Below, one piece after another: positions 30,400 through 39,171 of a stretch of DNA of 64,000 nt. The translations under genes and the position numbers were made by a program. Location of the stretch: contig CM106585.1 in assembly GCA_048013815.1 (NCBI GenBank), positions 620,001 to 684,000 on the forward strand, written 5' to 3'. Positions within the stretch are counted from its first letter, which is position 1; the number at the start of each line of letters is the position of its first letter. The notes under the pieces were generated by a model. The model made no database searches. It saw only the letters and a program-made list of their open reading frames with translations, and was not told where the DNA came from. The stretch comes from Setoptus koraiensis (taxonomy: Eukaryota; Arthropoda).

Positions 30400-33117
30400 T
30401 TAGTCTGTCTCAAGACGGATTATACGAATTTTTTCGCGTTCCACTAGAATGCAGGCCGCATCGTTTGTGGCGCCACAATAGTGTGACGACGAGAATACCG
30501 TTATCACTTTACCATTGCAGTGTAGCGCATAGCCTGGCGGAACGCACTCGTGGGCCCTAATAACGTGTGACAGTGTATTGACATGAAGAAATCGCTTGAT
30601 AGCCTCCTCTGAAAAAAAGAACGCCGTACCGCGCTTTGTGTTGGGCAAGAAACCTTGCATGTTGCTTACGGCAGCCTGGCCGCCGGGTTGTTTGCGAAGC
30701 AAGTCCGCATATTCGGTGTATTCTGTGCTCGAAACGGGGTCATTCCACAATATCTCCCAAGCGGCTGGCGATTGATGTTCCGGGTCTATGAGTGGCGAGG
30801 GTATATTCACCAGTTCGTCGAGCCGGGTGGCCGAGGTGGGTATGCCGCCGTGCGAACAATAGATCTGATCGTCGATGGTGGCCGCCACGGGCATCAAATC
30901 AAAACATTTATTTAATGTCTCCCACACTTGTGTGCCCAATTGTTGATTCTTAAATTTTTCACACACCTCCCTAAAGAAGGTGAACGCCTGCTGAATGGAG
31001 CGCAATTCGTGATTCCCGCGCAACAAAAAGAACGCCTTCGGGGCCAACACTTTCATCGACAACAAATATATAATACACTCTAGGCCGTAGTCGCCCCTGT
31101 CCACGTAGTCGCCCAAAAACAAATACGAGGCCGTGATACAAGTGGGCGCATGGGGCCACAGTACGCGCTCATAGCAGCGCAAATCTTTCAGATTGCCATG
31201 AATGTCGCCCAAGACGTAACAGGGCGACGTCACTCCCACTATGCGGGCCTCGCGCTTAAAAATAGCCTCGGATTGCTGACAGACGCGCCTAATGTCGTCG
31301 GCCAATAATTGTCTATCCGCCTTCTCCCAGGCGGTTTGTCTCAGTTCGCTGGGATTTGTTTTGTTGCCCAACACAGTCCAATAGGCAGTGACCATATCTA
31401 TGAGTTTGTTTGGTGTGCTGTCGCTGGCAAATACGGCCCGCGACAATTGTCTCTGGGCCCTACTAATAGGCGGCGGATACTCATCGAAACGCACCTCGGT
31501 GGGCTCAACAATTTGCGCGTCGTGCGTCAGCTTGACCGTATGCAAAGCGAGCACGTATTTCTTTTCTTTGCATCGCGGACAGGTGCCCTTCTTTTGCAGC
31601 TCGCCACCCACTAGATTTCCCTCGATATCCGTGAGAGCGTGCTTCTCGATTATAGTCTCGTAGTGTTGTTTGATGGGCAAAACGCTGACGTTCGAGCGAA
31701 ACAATGATGACGTGCCGCGGAGTTGCATTGAGCCAACGGCGCGCATAAACAACATCTCGTTGATGGGTTCGCCCAGCTTAACGCCCACACTATTGTATAT
31801 CCGTTCGACGTCCTTCTTAATGGCCACTGCTGTTAGCTCGCCCGAATTTGACTTGCTCTTCTGCTGGCCGGCCTCGTTTTGGGGCGCGGTGCCTGGCGCC
31901 GCCACTTGCGAGGCCAAAAAGCCTGTTTTTTGCGATATGCGCGAACTCTTTCGTTTTAGACCATCTATGGCCATATTGTGGATGTCTTGCAGCGTCAAAT
32001 GACCCGTCCCATTTGAGTCGTAATAGCGAAATATGTAGGCGCATCTCACCTCGCCCGAATGTCCGCCATGCTGGGTATTTCGGTCCATGGCGGCCAGGCC
32101 CAATAGCAACTCGTGGAATGTCACATAGGGCATGTGATTGAAACGGAAGGCCCTGAATAAGGCACCAATATCCAACAATGAATTTGCGTGATCGTAGCCG
32201 AGCTTGTGCATGTAACGCTGAAATGAAACAAAATTCATATTTTGCGAGGGATAACAATGCTGAACATAATCACTATATAAACGCAATATGTCACCACGCT
32301 CAAAATGGCACGATTTTAACATTTCCTCTTGGAATGTGCGCGCAACATCGCGCGGCTGAAAGCGCATCGCCTCCCTGAGAGTATATTCACTATAGGCACC
32401 TCGTTCCACACTGTTAGTGGCAAATGCCAGCGTAAGAATGCCCGGCTCCGGTCCCCAAATTTCCAATTTTTGTTCCTCTTTGATAATTGTATCGTGTCTG
32501 AGCCACCTAACGCCCTGATAGCCGTCCTGGCAACAGTCAACAGTTTGATTGATGGCACTGGGACTGGTCTCTCTGCCGCCACTACCCACCGATCCGGCCT
32601 GTTGAAACATTCCACCACCCGAATTAGAGCCGCCCGGTTGGTTAGTTGGTGATGTCTGGTTCTGTTGTTGCAACGTTGTCATAAACACCACACGAGTGAC
32701 ATACTTGAACACTTCCGGTAGTTGAATGCGCATTATGTGCATTATTTCGGGCGGCGTAAACACACTAGACGACTTTACGCCAACTCTTAGGCCAAACAAT
32801 GAACGCAACCTGTTTACAATGGCCGAGTACCAGCCCTCAGATTGTTTCAACATCACATAGGGCAACCACAGGCCGCGATGGCTGGGACACGGCACTAGAG
32901 CAAATTTGTGATGCTTCGGACAATAGACAAGAACGGCAACAACATCGGACAAATTTCTGCCATACGACGTTGTCACTGAAGCAGTTGTTGCGTAATCATA
33001 GCCAGAGTCTCTGCCACCACTAATTCTTTGGCTGGATGTGGAGGCGGTGGACGCGGTTGATTCTAATGAGCCTGTCTTGCGCGCCCTCCTTGGAGGTGCT
33101 TGTGCTTGCTGATCCAT
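30400..33117 (-). CDS. PPP-family Ser/Thr phosphatase with N-terminal Nudix-like and EF-hand regions
   Basis: 905 residues from the ATG at 33115-33117 in one exon. The N-terminus (about 1-50) is Ser/Thr-rich. Residues about 55-240 resemble a Nudix fold (VVAVLVYCPKHHKFALVP, RGLWLPYVML) with a degenerate Nudix box. A helical EF-hand region (about 270-380) has one canonical loop, DSNGTGHLTLQD. A CPRC zinc-knuckle-like segment (one CxxC visible) precedes the catalytic domain (about 630-905) with the metal motifs GDIHG, GDYVDRG, RGNHE and the later HGG, and the SSSHYCG end loop. All metal-binding residues look intact. Its EF-hands precede the phosphatase, unlike PPEF/RdgC, where they follow. Calcium regulation of dephosphorylation is a reasonable inference. 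Confidence 0.88.
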   Translation of the reverse strand: MDQQAQAPPRRARKTGSLESTASTASTSSQRISGGRDSGYDYATTASVTTSYGRNLSDVVAVLVYCPKHHKFALVPCPSHRGLWLPYVMLKQSEGWYSAIVNRLRSLFGLRVGVKSSSVFTPPEIMHIMRIQLPEVFKYVTRVVFMTTLQQQNQTSPTNQPGGSNSGGGMFQQAGSVGSGGRETSPSAINQTVDCCQDGYQGVRWLRHDTIIKEEQKLEIWGPEPGILTLAFATNSVERGAYSEYTLREAMRFQPRDVARTFQEEMLKSCHFERGDILRLYSDYVQHCYPSQNMNFVSFQRYMHKLGYDHANSLLDIGALFRAFRFNHMPYVTFHELLLGLAAMDRNTQHGGHSGEVRCAYIFRYYDSNGTGHLTLQDIHNMAIDGLKRKSSRISQKTGFLASQVAAPGTAPQNEAGQQKSKSNSGELTAVAIKKDVERIYNSVGVKLGEPINEMLFMRAVGSMQLRGTSSLFRSNVSVLPIKQHYETIIEKHALTDIEGNLVGGELQKKGTCPRCKEKKYVLALHTVKLTHDAQIVEPTEVRFDEYPPPISRAQRQLSRAVFASDSTPNKLIDMVTAYWTVLGNKTNPSELRQTAWEKADRQLLADDIRRVCQQSEAIFKREARIVGVTSPCYVLGDIHGNLKDLRCYERVLWPHAPTCITASYLFLGDYVDRGDYGLECIIYLLSMKVLAPKAFFLLRGNHELRSIQQAFTFFREVCEKFKNQQLGTQVWETLNKCFDLMPVAATIDDQIYCSHGGIPTSATRLDELVNIPSPLIDPEHQSPAAWEILWNDPVSSTEYTEYADLLRKQPGGQAAVSNMQGFLPNTKRGTAFFFSEEAIKRFLHVNTLSHVIRAHECVPPGYALHCNGKVITVFSSSHYCGATNDAACILVEREKIRIIRLETD

Positions 33118-33706
33118 CAATCTTCCTAGATAATATAATTATCTGATTTGTAATTGGGTACGTGTATATTTACTGCTCCATAGACTGTATCAGTCCACTA
33201 GTGATGTTGCTGTCCATTATCCGAATAATCACATAATCTCAATAATGGTAGTGATATTACAAACGAAACGAAAATAAATTGGTTAATTAGTTGATAGTAG
33301 ACGAGAGAAAAAACAAGTCTACCGTTTCTACAATAGATATTGTCAGATGAGATGATCTACTGTGACTATCACAATGAGTTTTGTCTTCATTGGAACTGGA
33401 TCACGCGGCCGGGGAGTATTTTTTTTTTTTTTGCAAATGAACACATCAATCAAATTGAATGATCGGGCGCGAGATGTAACGCCAATAGTCGTGATATGCT
33501 TGATAAAAGATAAACAAAGTACAGCACACACTGCGACAAATTTCTTATCGAAACAACACACAACTATTGTTTACACACATTGTTGTTCGGACGCATTGTG
33601 CAATCTGGACAATTTGGCAACTTTTAGATGGCACTCTCGATCGAAAGCCATCATAGCTTCATAAGTTGCACAACCGGAAGCATCTAGTCAATATTAAAAT
33701 CTTAGG
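33118..33706. other. Divergent intergenic region
   Basis: Lies between the phosphatase and the BTB gene. It has a T run at about 33420-33432. No gene or transposon is seen. Confidence 0.35.
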
Positions 33707-35302
33707 ATGCCACCCCTGGCGAGATCGTCCACAAGCTCCAAATCGTTTAAGGGTCCCCCATTGAACAGGGGTCGAAATCCTAGACTGGATGATCTGGCCA
33801 TGAAGCGCATCAAGGCGCTTCTGTTCGATGAACCGGATTTTTCAATGCGCCTCGAAGCCATTGAACAGCATGCTCGAATGTCCGTCTTGCAACATATAGG
33901 TCAGTCATCTATGTCATCATCATCGAGTAAACCAAACCAGCAGCAACACCAAGAGAATAAATCTCCGGATTTGAAAGCAAACATTACACCAGATCATACG
34001 TTTATTCCGGTCAGTGGCAATCAAACAACAAATAATACTAATAATGATACCTCAACGCAACATGACAACAAACATAAGCTATCCTCAATGAACGTTACAC
34101 ACCATGAACAATTGATTTCATTTGATCCTCATCCTGTTACGAACCAGCCAGCGTCCAAACAAGCAACTACTGTTGCGTCGCCAGCTCTGTCAACAACGTC
34201 GCCAAATTCATCGTCGTCGTCGTCGTCGTCGTTAAAATCATCTTCACTGTCCTCAAACAGTAGATCACCATCGCCTGTCAACAATAAAAACGTTGGACAA
34301 GCTACTGATCAGTCTCTGCAGCAGCAACCACCAGACAAAACTAACAAAATCAGTGACACCAGTCTGATAGTTACTTCAACTAACGACAGCAAACAACTAC
34401 AACCAAGCATCAAGAATGGCGCTGGGCCATCGCCTGTGGCCCAACAGCAATCACGATCACAACAACAACAACAATCAAAGGCCAATCTTGTGGGATTGAT
34501 GGCTTCCAGTCAGAGTGGAATGTCGGCCATGGATCATTCATTGGACGCAATGATCAAATCACTCACTGATAAGCCGTTATTAGCCAATTCGGGCCGATTA
34601 AAGAATGAGCACCAATCTATGAAAGACAACTTTGAGCTTATTTCCAGCTCCAATTTCATTAGGTATCATGGCTACAGAATGCACAGATTTATGAACAATA
34701 TTTTGAATGCGAATTACGATTTACGGCGTGCATCGTCTAACACTTTCGATTTAAAAATTGAGGTTGAAAATGAGGTGTACTTCGTTCACAAGTTTGTCAT
34801 TGAAATGCAAGTGCCGCACATCATAGATAAAATGATTGATATATCCGACAATAGCGTCAAAAAAGCCAGCTTGATTACACGAATAGAGCTGAGAAATGTC
34901 GTCAACGAGGGCTTCAAGTCTATCTATCATTTTATTTATGGTGGTCATGTAGAGCCAACAAAAGATAATTTTTTGCCAACATTGGACGCGGCCGTTAGAT
35001 TGTTTATGATTGATTTTGCGCGCATTTGGATCTGTGAGCTAGCGCTGCAATACAGAAAAAAATCCAAATGGATCACAGCACTGATTGACATTAGCAAAAA
35101 GTACGGCTGGAAAGAAGAAAAGCTTAAGATGCGCGAATTACGATTCAAATTGATTCAAGAGGAAAAGGATAGCAAGTCAGAGGAAACATCGAAAAATCGC
35201 AGATCAAAATCTATATCGGTGGACAGTGAACAAAAACAGGACACCAATCAAAAAACAAATTTGTCCCCTGGTGGTAAACATTCGAAGTCAAATATCTTGT
35301 AA
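33707..35302 (+). CDS. BTB/POZ-domain protein with Ser/Gln-rich N-terminal half
   Basis: 531 residues, ATG at 33707-33709. The N-terminal ~300 residues are low complexity (Ser, Gln, Asn, Thr runs, including a polyserine stretch). Only a short N-terminal segment (RLDDLAMKRIKALLFDEPDF) looks ordered. A BTB domain spans about 335-450: FDLKIEVENEVYFVHKFVIEM (the usual D-h-x-h start and HK motif), ITRIELRNVVNEGFKSIYHFIYGG, and FLPTLDAAVRLFMIDFARI. A Lys/Ser-rich tail follows. No kelch, zinc-finger or MATH domain accompanies it. BTB proteins commonly act as cullin-3 adaptors or dimerising nuclear factors; which applies here cannot be told. It converges on the enolase-phosphatase gene. Confidence 0.78.
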   Translation: MPPLARSSTSSKSFKGPPLNRGRNPRLDDLAMKRIKALLFDEPDFSMRLEAIEQHARMSVLQHIGQSSMSSSSSKPNQQQHQENKSPDLKANITPDHTFIPVSGNQTTNNTNNDTSTQHDNKHKLSSMNVTHHEQLISFDPHPVTNQPASKQATTVASPALSTTSPNSSSSSSSSLKSSSLSSNSRSPSPVNNKNVGQATDQSLQQQPPDKTNKISDTSLIVTSTNDSKQLQPSIKNGAGPSPVAQQQSRSQQQQQSKANLVGLMASSQSGMSAMDHSLDAMIKSLTDKPLLANSGRLKNEHQSMKDNFELISSSNFIRYHGYRMHRFMNNILNANYDLRRASSNTFDLKIEVENEVYFVHKFVIEMQVPHIIDKMIDISDNSVKKASLITRIELRNVVNEGFKSIYHFIYGGHVEPTKDNFLPTLDAAVRLFMIDFARIWICELALQYRKKSKWITALIDISKKYGWKEEKLKMRELRFKLIQEEKDSKSEETSKNRRSKSISVDSEQKQDTNQKTNLSPGGKHSKSNIL

Positions 35303-35620
35303 ACTCTATAAATCTTGATCCCCGCCCCCCCCCTCCCAAAAAAAAAATAGACAGAGAAAACGAGAAAAAAAAACGAATTTGTTGCTGGAAACCGAATCTA
35401 AACTTTAGTCAGCAAAAATTTTCGCTTGCAAGTTGCTGGTGTGTTTTTTCTTTTTACTTATTTACATATTTACATTGTCATGCAATATACATGAATGCTC
35501 ATAGATGAGCATTTATTTATGGAGGTTTTAAAGATAGGAAAAGATGTAAACAAAATTAGTGTCAGAAATGTCATCATTACCAGATTGTTCTCGAAAGTAC
35601 CAGTACGACAATGGTACCAC
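35303..35620. other. Convergent 3' intergenic region with homopolymer tract
   Basis: A C-run followed by an A-run (about 35322-35348) lies just downstream of the BTB stop. No gene is seen. Confidence 0.5.
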
Positions 35621-36430
35621 TTATTGGGGTACTGGCCCTTCGAACTCTATTGATAACAAACTGCTAACAATGGTAAATTCGCGGCTAGCATTTGGGGGCA
35701 ATTGTTTGTTTTCCGGTCTCTGAATTAGTACTACTTGAAGGCCAGCCTCACGGGCCGCTTTTCCTTCATCGTAGGTATCTGTTACAAACAATAGATCTTT
35801 TGGTTGGGCCATCAAGAATTGGGTGCATAATTTCTTGAAAGTTAATGAGTTAGTCTTTGGCCCAATCAATAAATCGAAATAATTCTCGATAAAATTCAAT
35901 AGATTGCCGTGTGTAGAATTGGCAAATAACAATTGTTGTGCAACTGCCATGCCTGTCGAATAGGCAAACAAGCGCATACCATAGCCTTTCCATTTTCTAA
36001 ATGCCGGCGCAACGTCATCGTAAACGTGACCCTTCAAATCGCCAACCTCATAACCATATATCCAAACTAATATTTGCAGCTGTTTCAATGCAGTATTATG
36101 TCTTTTCGATTCCATTTGCCACAAAACATTGGTCACAACTGAGGTTATAGCCGCTTCAAGATTGTCGGTTTCGTGGGGCTTTATCATTCTTGGTGGCTGT
36201 AGTCCCTCGGCTCTATCTCTGTTCTCTTGTCTGTATAAACGGGCCATTGTTGCAGTGACATCGTCTGAGTTCCAGCGTTCTTTTAGAAATCTGTATAAGC
36301 TCCGCCTGATATAGGGAAACAGTGTGTCTTTAATAAAACGAAGCGATGTAGTTGTACCCTCTATATCGAGCACAATACAGCTGGGCGAACGAAATTTAGC
36401 CGTATTGGCCAGGATTGTCGATGTTTGCAC
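35621..36430 (-). CDS. ENOPH1: Enolase-phosphatase E1 (start exon unresolved)
   Basis: Methionine-salvage enzyme of the HAD superfamily; it enolises and dephosphorylates diketo-methylthiopentyl phosphate. The HAD motif I reads IVLDIEGTTTSLRFIKDTLFPY, near diagnostic for the family. Also present are WQMESKRHNTALKQLQ, DVAPAFRKWKGYGMRLFAYSTG, LLFVTDTYDEGKAAREAG and a C-terminal VVLIQRPENK. Length fits the family. The first in-frame codons are GTG with an in-frame TGA at 36439-36437, and the first ATG comes after the catalytic Asp. An upstream start exon is therefore needed, perhaps spliced to CCCAG at 36381. The motif usually SSGS reads STGM here. I could not locate the first exon. Confidence 0.8.
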   Translation of the reverse strand: MQTSTILANTAKFRSPSCIVLDIEGTTTSLRFIKDTLFPYIRRSLYRFLKERWNSDDVTATMARLYRQENRDRAEGLQPPRMIKPHETDNLEAAITSVVTNVLWQMESKRHNTALKQLQILVWIYGYEVGDLKGHVYDDVAPAFRKWKGYGMRLFAYSTGMAVAQQLLFANSTHGNLLNFIENYFDLLIGPKTNSLTFKKLCTQFLMAQPKDLLFVTDTYDEGKAAREAGLQVVLIQRPENKQLPPNASREFTIVSSLLSIEFEGPVPQ

Positions 36431-36947
36431 GAAGTTTCAGCTAGAAAAATTATACCCGTTTAACCAGTATATGAATAGTAATTTGTTATATGCTTTATTT
36501 TTGTCTGCCAAATGAACTTCCCAACCGATCTAATTCCTATGGTAATACAGTCATCACATGACATATGGTCATACTAAACATGGAAGCCAGAATGTTGCCG
36601 GAGTTCTCCTGTGAGTGAGAGATCCAAAGATGAAAAGAACTGCGCGCATAATATACCAAATGACTCTGTCTCGTGAAATAAACTTTGAAAGACTCAGTGT
36701 GCAAAACGATAAATAATTTATTGTGAAAATCAACATTCAAGCAAACGGTCGTTTGGAATTTTTCTAACTATTTTGACTAGCTTAGAGTCATATTTGTGGT
36801 ATGCCCTTTAACAGCTAGCTGAACTGCATTAACAAGACACTTTGCCCTATCTGAAATTTCCATTGTGAACCAGCTTGAACGGTTTGGAGCAGATTCTTCT
36901 TCTCAAATGATGTCCATCCTCAAGTAACTTACGTGATTCAAATACAA
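36431..36947. other. Divergent intergenic region
   Basis: Probably contains the missing first exon or leader of the enolase-phosphatase on the minus strand and the TMEM230 leader on the plus strand. No convincing start exon was found. Confidence 0.3.
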
Positions 36948-37403
36948 ATGAACTCATCATTCAGCAACCTTGATGGTCTTCTCGACGATTATGATGACAA
37001 CTACTACAGTCAATCTAAAGATGAGAACTTTCGCGCCAATCAAGTAAGTTCTTTTTTCTTCATTCGTGGTCTTCATGATACACATAATTCATGTGACACA
37101 CCGTTCTATTTGTTTTGATTTATTCAACAATAATTTTTTCAGTTTGAAAAGCCAATCCAGAGGGTGCCAGTTAAAGAAATATTGTTAGCTCTATTGTTAT
37201 TACTTGTTGGACTTCTTTGTCTCACTCTTCTAGTGGTCGACTTCTTCAAGATGAATAACATGCACGAAAAGCGACGCAATGGAACCGTTTTTCTTAGTTT
37301 GACTCTACTAACTCTGGTACCTGGAATCTATCACGTACGATTGGCCTGGTTAGCCTACCTTGAAGTTCCCGGTTACACTTACGACCTCATTGCTGCCAAT
37401 TGA
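36948..37403 (+). CDS. TMEM230: TMEM230 homologue
   Basis: Exons 36948-37043 and 37143-37403 (99-bp GT-AG intron, phase 0) give 118 residues. The join creates the family motif QFEKP at the start of the membrane part. Two membrane helices follow: [20 protein letters not shown] and FLSLTLLTLVPGIYHVRLAW, then the characteristic PGYTYD ending. Length matches animal TMEM230 (about 120). The human protein resides on endosomes and synaptic vesicles and aids vesicle trafficking. The N-terminus is acidic (LDDYDDNYY). An AATAAA at 37489-37494 lies close to the stop of the convergent MARCH gene, so their 3' ends abut. Confidence 0.88.
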
Positions 37404-37501
37404 TTGATGATGACTCACCATCGATGATTGATAGTTATATTAAGTCGAATGACCTAATCTAGCCCGAATACCTATCACATTGCTTGAAAATAAATGATCT
37501 T

Positions 37502-38437
37502 CTAATTTTGTTTTTCAGTGCTGGTCGCTACAAGCCTTGGCTCTGGTTCTGTTTCAGATCCGGTAGATCCCACTGGTGCCGATTGGGTTGATCCTAGGTT
37601 GATCACAGGTATTATTTTAACTGAATAATTGGTTTGGCGCCAATATTTATATTTTATGCATTGTGTAAATACAAAATCGATACTTGTTGATAGTATAGCC
37701 AAAGCAAATAGAAATGTCGTTAGCCAAAATAAGACAGTTATGTACAATGATAAATGGTGCTGTTGAAATGGCATGTCACGATACGAATAAATTGAGTAGC
37801 TCAATAATGAGCCGATTGAAAGAATATATAGTGAAAATAAGAAAGCACTTAAGTAGAAAGCCCAGTCGTGATATAGATCTAATTCTCTTATGAAATCTAA
37901 AAACGACTTTTGCCTTTGTTCATAGTTATAGTAAAAGTTACAGTAAGGACACTTTTGTAAGCCTGTCTCTTCCAACCATTGATTAATGCAAGTTTCATGT
38001 TGATACGACCTAAAACCTGAGCAGGAGCAACATCTCACCAATGGGCCGCTCATGCGGCCATCGTTCAATTTGGAGAATGCTTTTCTCAAACAAATGGAAC
38101 AAATTAGATCATCTTTCAATCTTCGCCTAGGTATCCTCTTGATTCTCCATTTGCTTCGTATCATTAACGAATCCACATTGTTTTGAAGATTTGTTGCCAC
38201 TTTTTGATCGCTATTCTCTAATAGTTTTGAAACGTCCAAACCAGTAGAGGTATCTTTGAGTTCTGTATTGGTCGCAACATCACTTGAGGCTTTATTACTT
38301 GCGACATTCTGGTCTGAAATCTTTCCATTCGGTGTGTCATTCCCGGGTATTTTATTTGGGTCAATGCCATGACTATTGATCCAAGTGTTCGATTTTTCAA
38401 CTGTAGATTTTTTCTTTGGTCTTTGATGATCCTCCAT
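37502..38437 (-). CDS. MARCH-type RING-CH E3 ubiquitin ligase 1
   Basis: 311 residues, ATG at 38435-38437. A Ser/Lys/Asn-rich N-terminal ~110 residues leads to a C4HC3 RING-CH domain (CSIC ... CCSC ... YQHETCINQWLEETG ... KCPYC). Two membrane helices follow (FYLSAFLFSLYILSIGSLLS and ITVLFWLTTFLFALAILSTS), then a short cytosolic tail. This layout is that of MARCH2/3/8-like ligases, which ubiquitinate membrane proteins in endosomes and the plasma membrane. A second MARCH gene lies 8.5 kb away at 46912-47784. The two are related in plan but not close in sequence. Confidence 0.85.
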   Translation of the reverse strand: MEDHQRPKKKSTVEKSNTWINSHGIDPNKIPGNDTPNGKISDQNVASNKASSDVATNTELKDTSTGLDVSKLLENSDQKVATNLQNNVDSLMIRSKWRIKRIPRRRLKDDLICSICLRKAFSKLNDGRMSGPLVRCCSCSGFRSYQHETCINQWLEETGLQKCPYCNFYYNYEQRQKSFLDFIRELDLYHDWAFYLSAFLFSLYILSIGSLLSYSIYSYRDMPFQQHHLSLYITVLFWLTTFLFALAILSTSIDFVFTQCIKYKYWRQTNYSVKIIPVINLGSTQSAPVGSTGSETEPEPRLVATSTEKQN

Positions 38438-39171
38438 GGAACTTATCGAATTTGAGTTGGATGATAAATACTTCGATCAAAATCGATCTATCAAAGAAAA
38501 AATAGCAAATATAACCGTAATCAGCTCGTTAAAAAGAAACGCTCACGAGGGACACAAATCAGTAGTTGAGCGACTGTCGATTGGTCTGGATAAGAAAAAA
38601 CACGACATCATGTCGACGAAAAATGGACGCCATATCTCTTCTTCGGCATCAAATAGGTTCCCTTATATCTGGGTGTTTGTCTTTCGGGTCTTGGATTCTC
38701 CTATGAACAGTCACCTCATAACCAACACATAATCAATATGCAAGTGAGAGAAGTAATGAATGATTGCCTATCATCTTGTTCGATATGGATTATTGTGTGA
38801 AAAGTCTCGAGAAATACACTCGATTTCCACAAAATCGTTCGCTCATAGTTCAGTAGAGAAGGTTGAAAAAAGTTCAACTTGTATCGGCACTCCTTCGTAG
38901 TAAGACGGTGCCCCAAAGTCAAAATTCCGCGAATGAAAAGTGTGGCTCGTGAGCGACAGGAACGGATATCAACCAGATTCTTGCGTTCACCCTTAGGTAG
39001 ATCGACTTAAAAGAAAATACCCAGAAGTGGGAGAACCCGGTAGATAGTGCGTCTATTTTCCGTCTACATAAAATCGAGTTTTTTATTATGGCCATATAGG
39101 GGCAGCATGATTCTTTTCTTTGTTATTTTCTGTTTTCTATTTTCATAATGACAGTTCGAGGAAAGAGACTC
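38438..39171. other. Intergenic region
   Basis: A plus-strand frame (38436-38732, 98 codons) begins inside the antisense of the MARCH start and has no recognisable feature. It is more likely leader/promoter DNA than a gene. Confidence 0.35.

Noticed and set aside
31817-32257. Minus-strand 146-codon frame and several plus-strand frames within the phosphatase gene
   Set aside because: Shadows of the phosphatase coding region, which has intact catalytic motifs in its own frame.
38436-38732. 98-codon plus-strand frame overlapping the MARCH start
   Set aside because: Starts inside the antisense of another gene's first codons; no signal, domain or homologue recognised.
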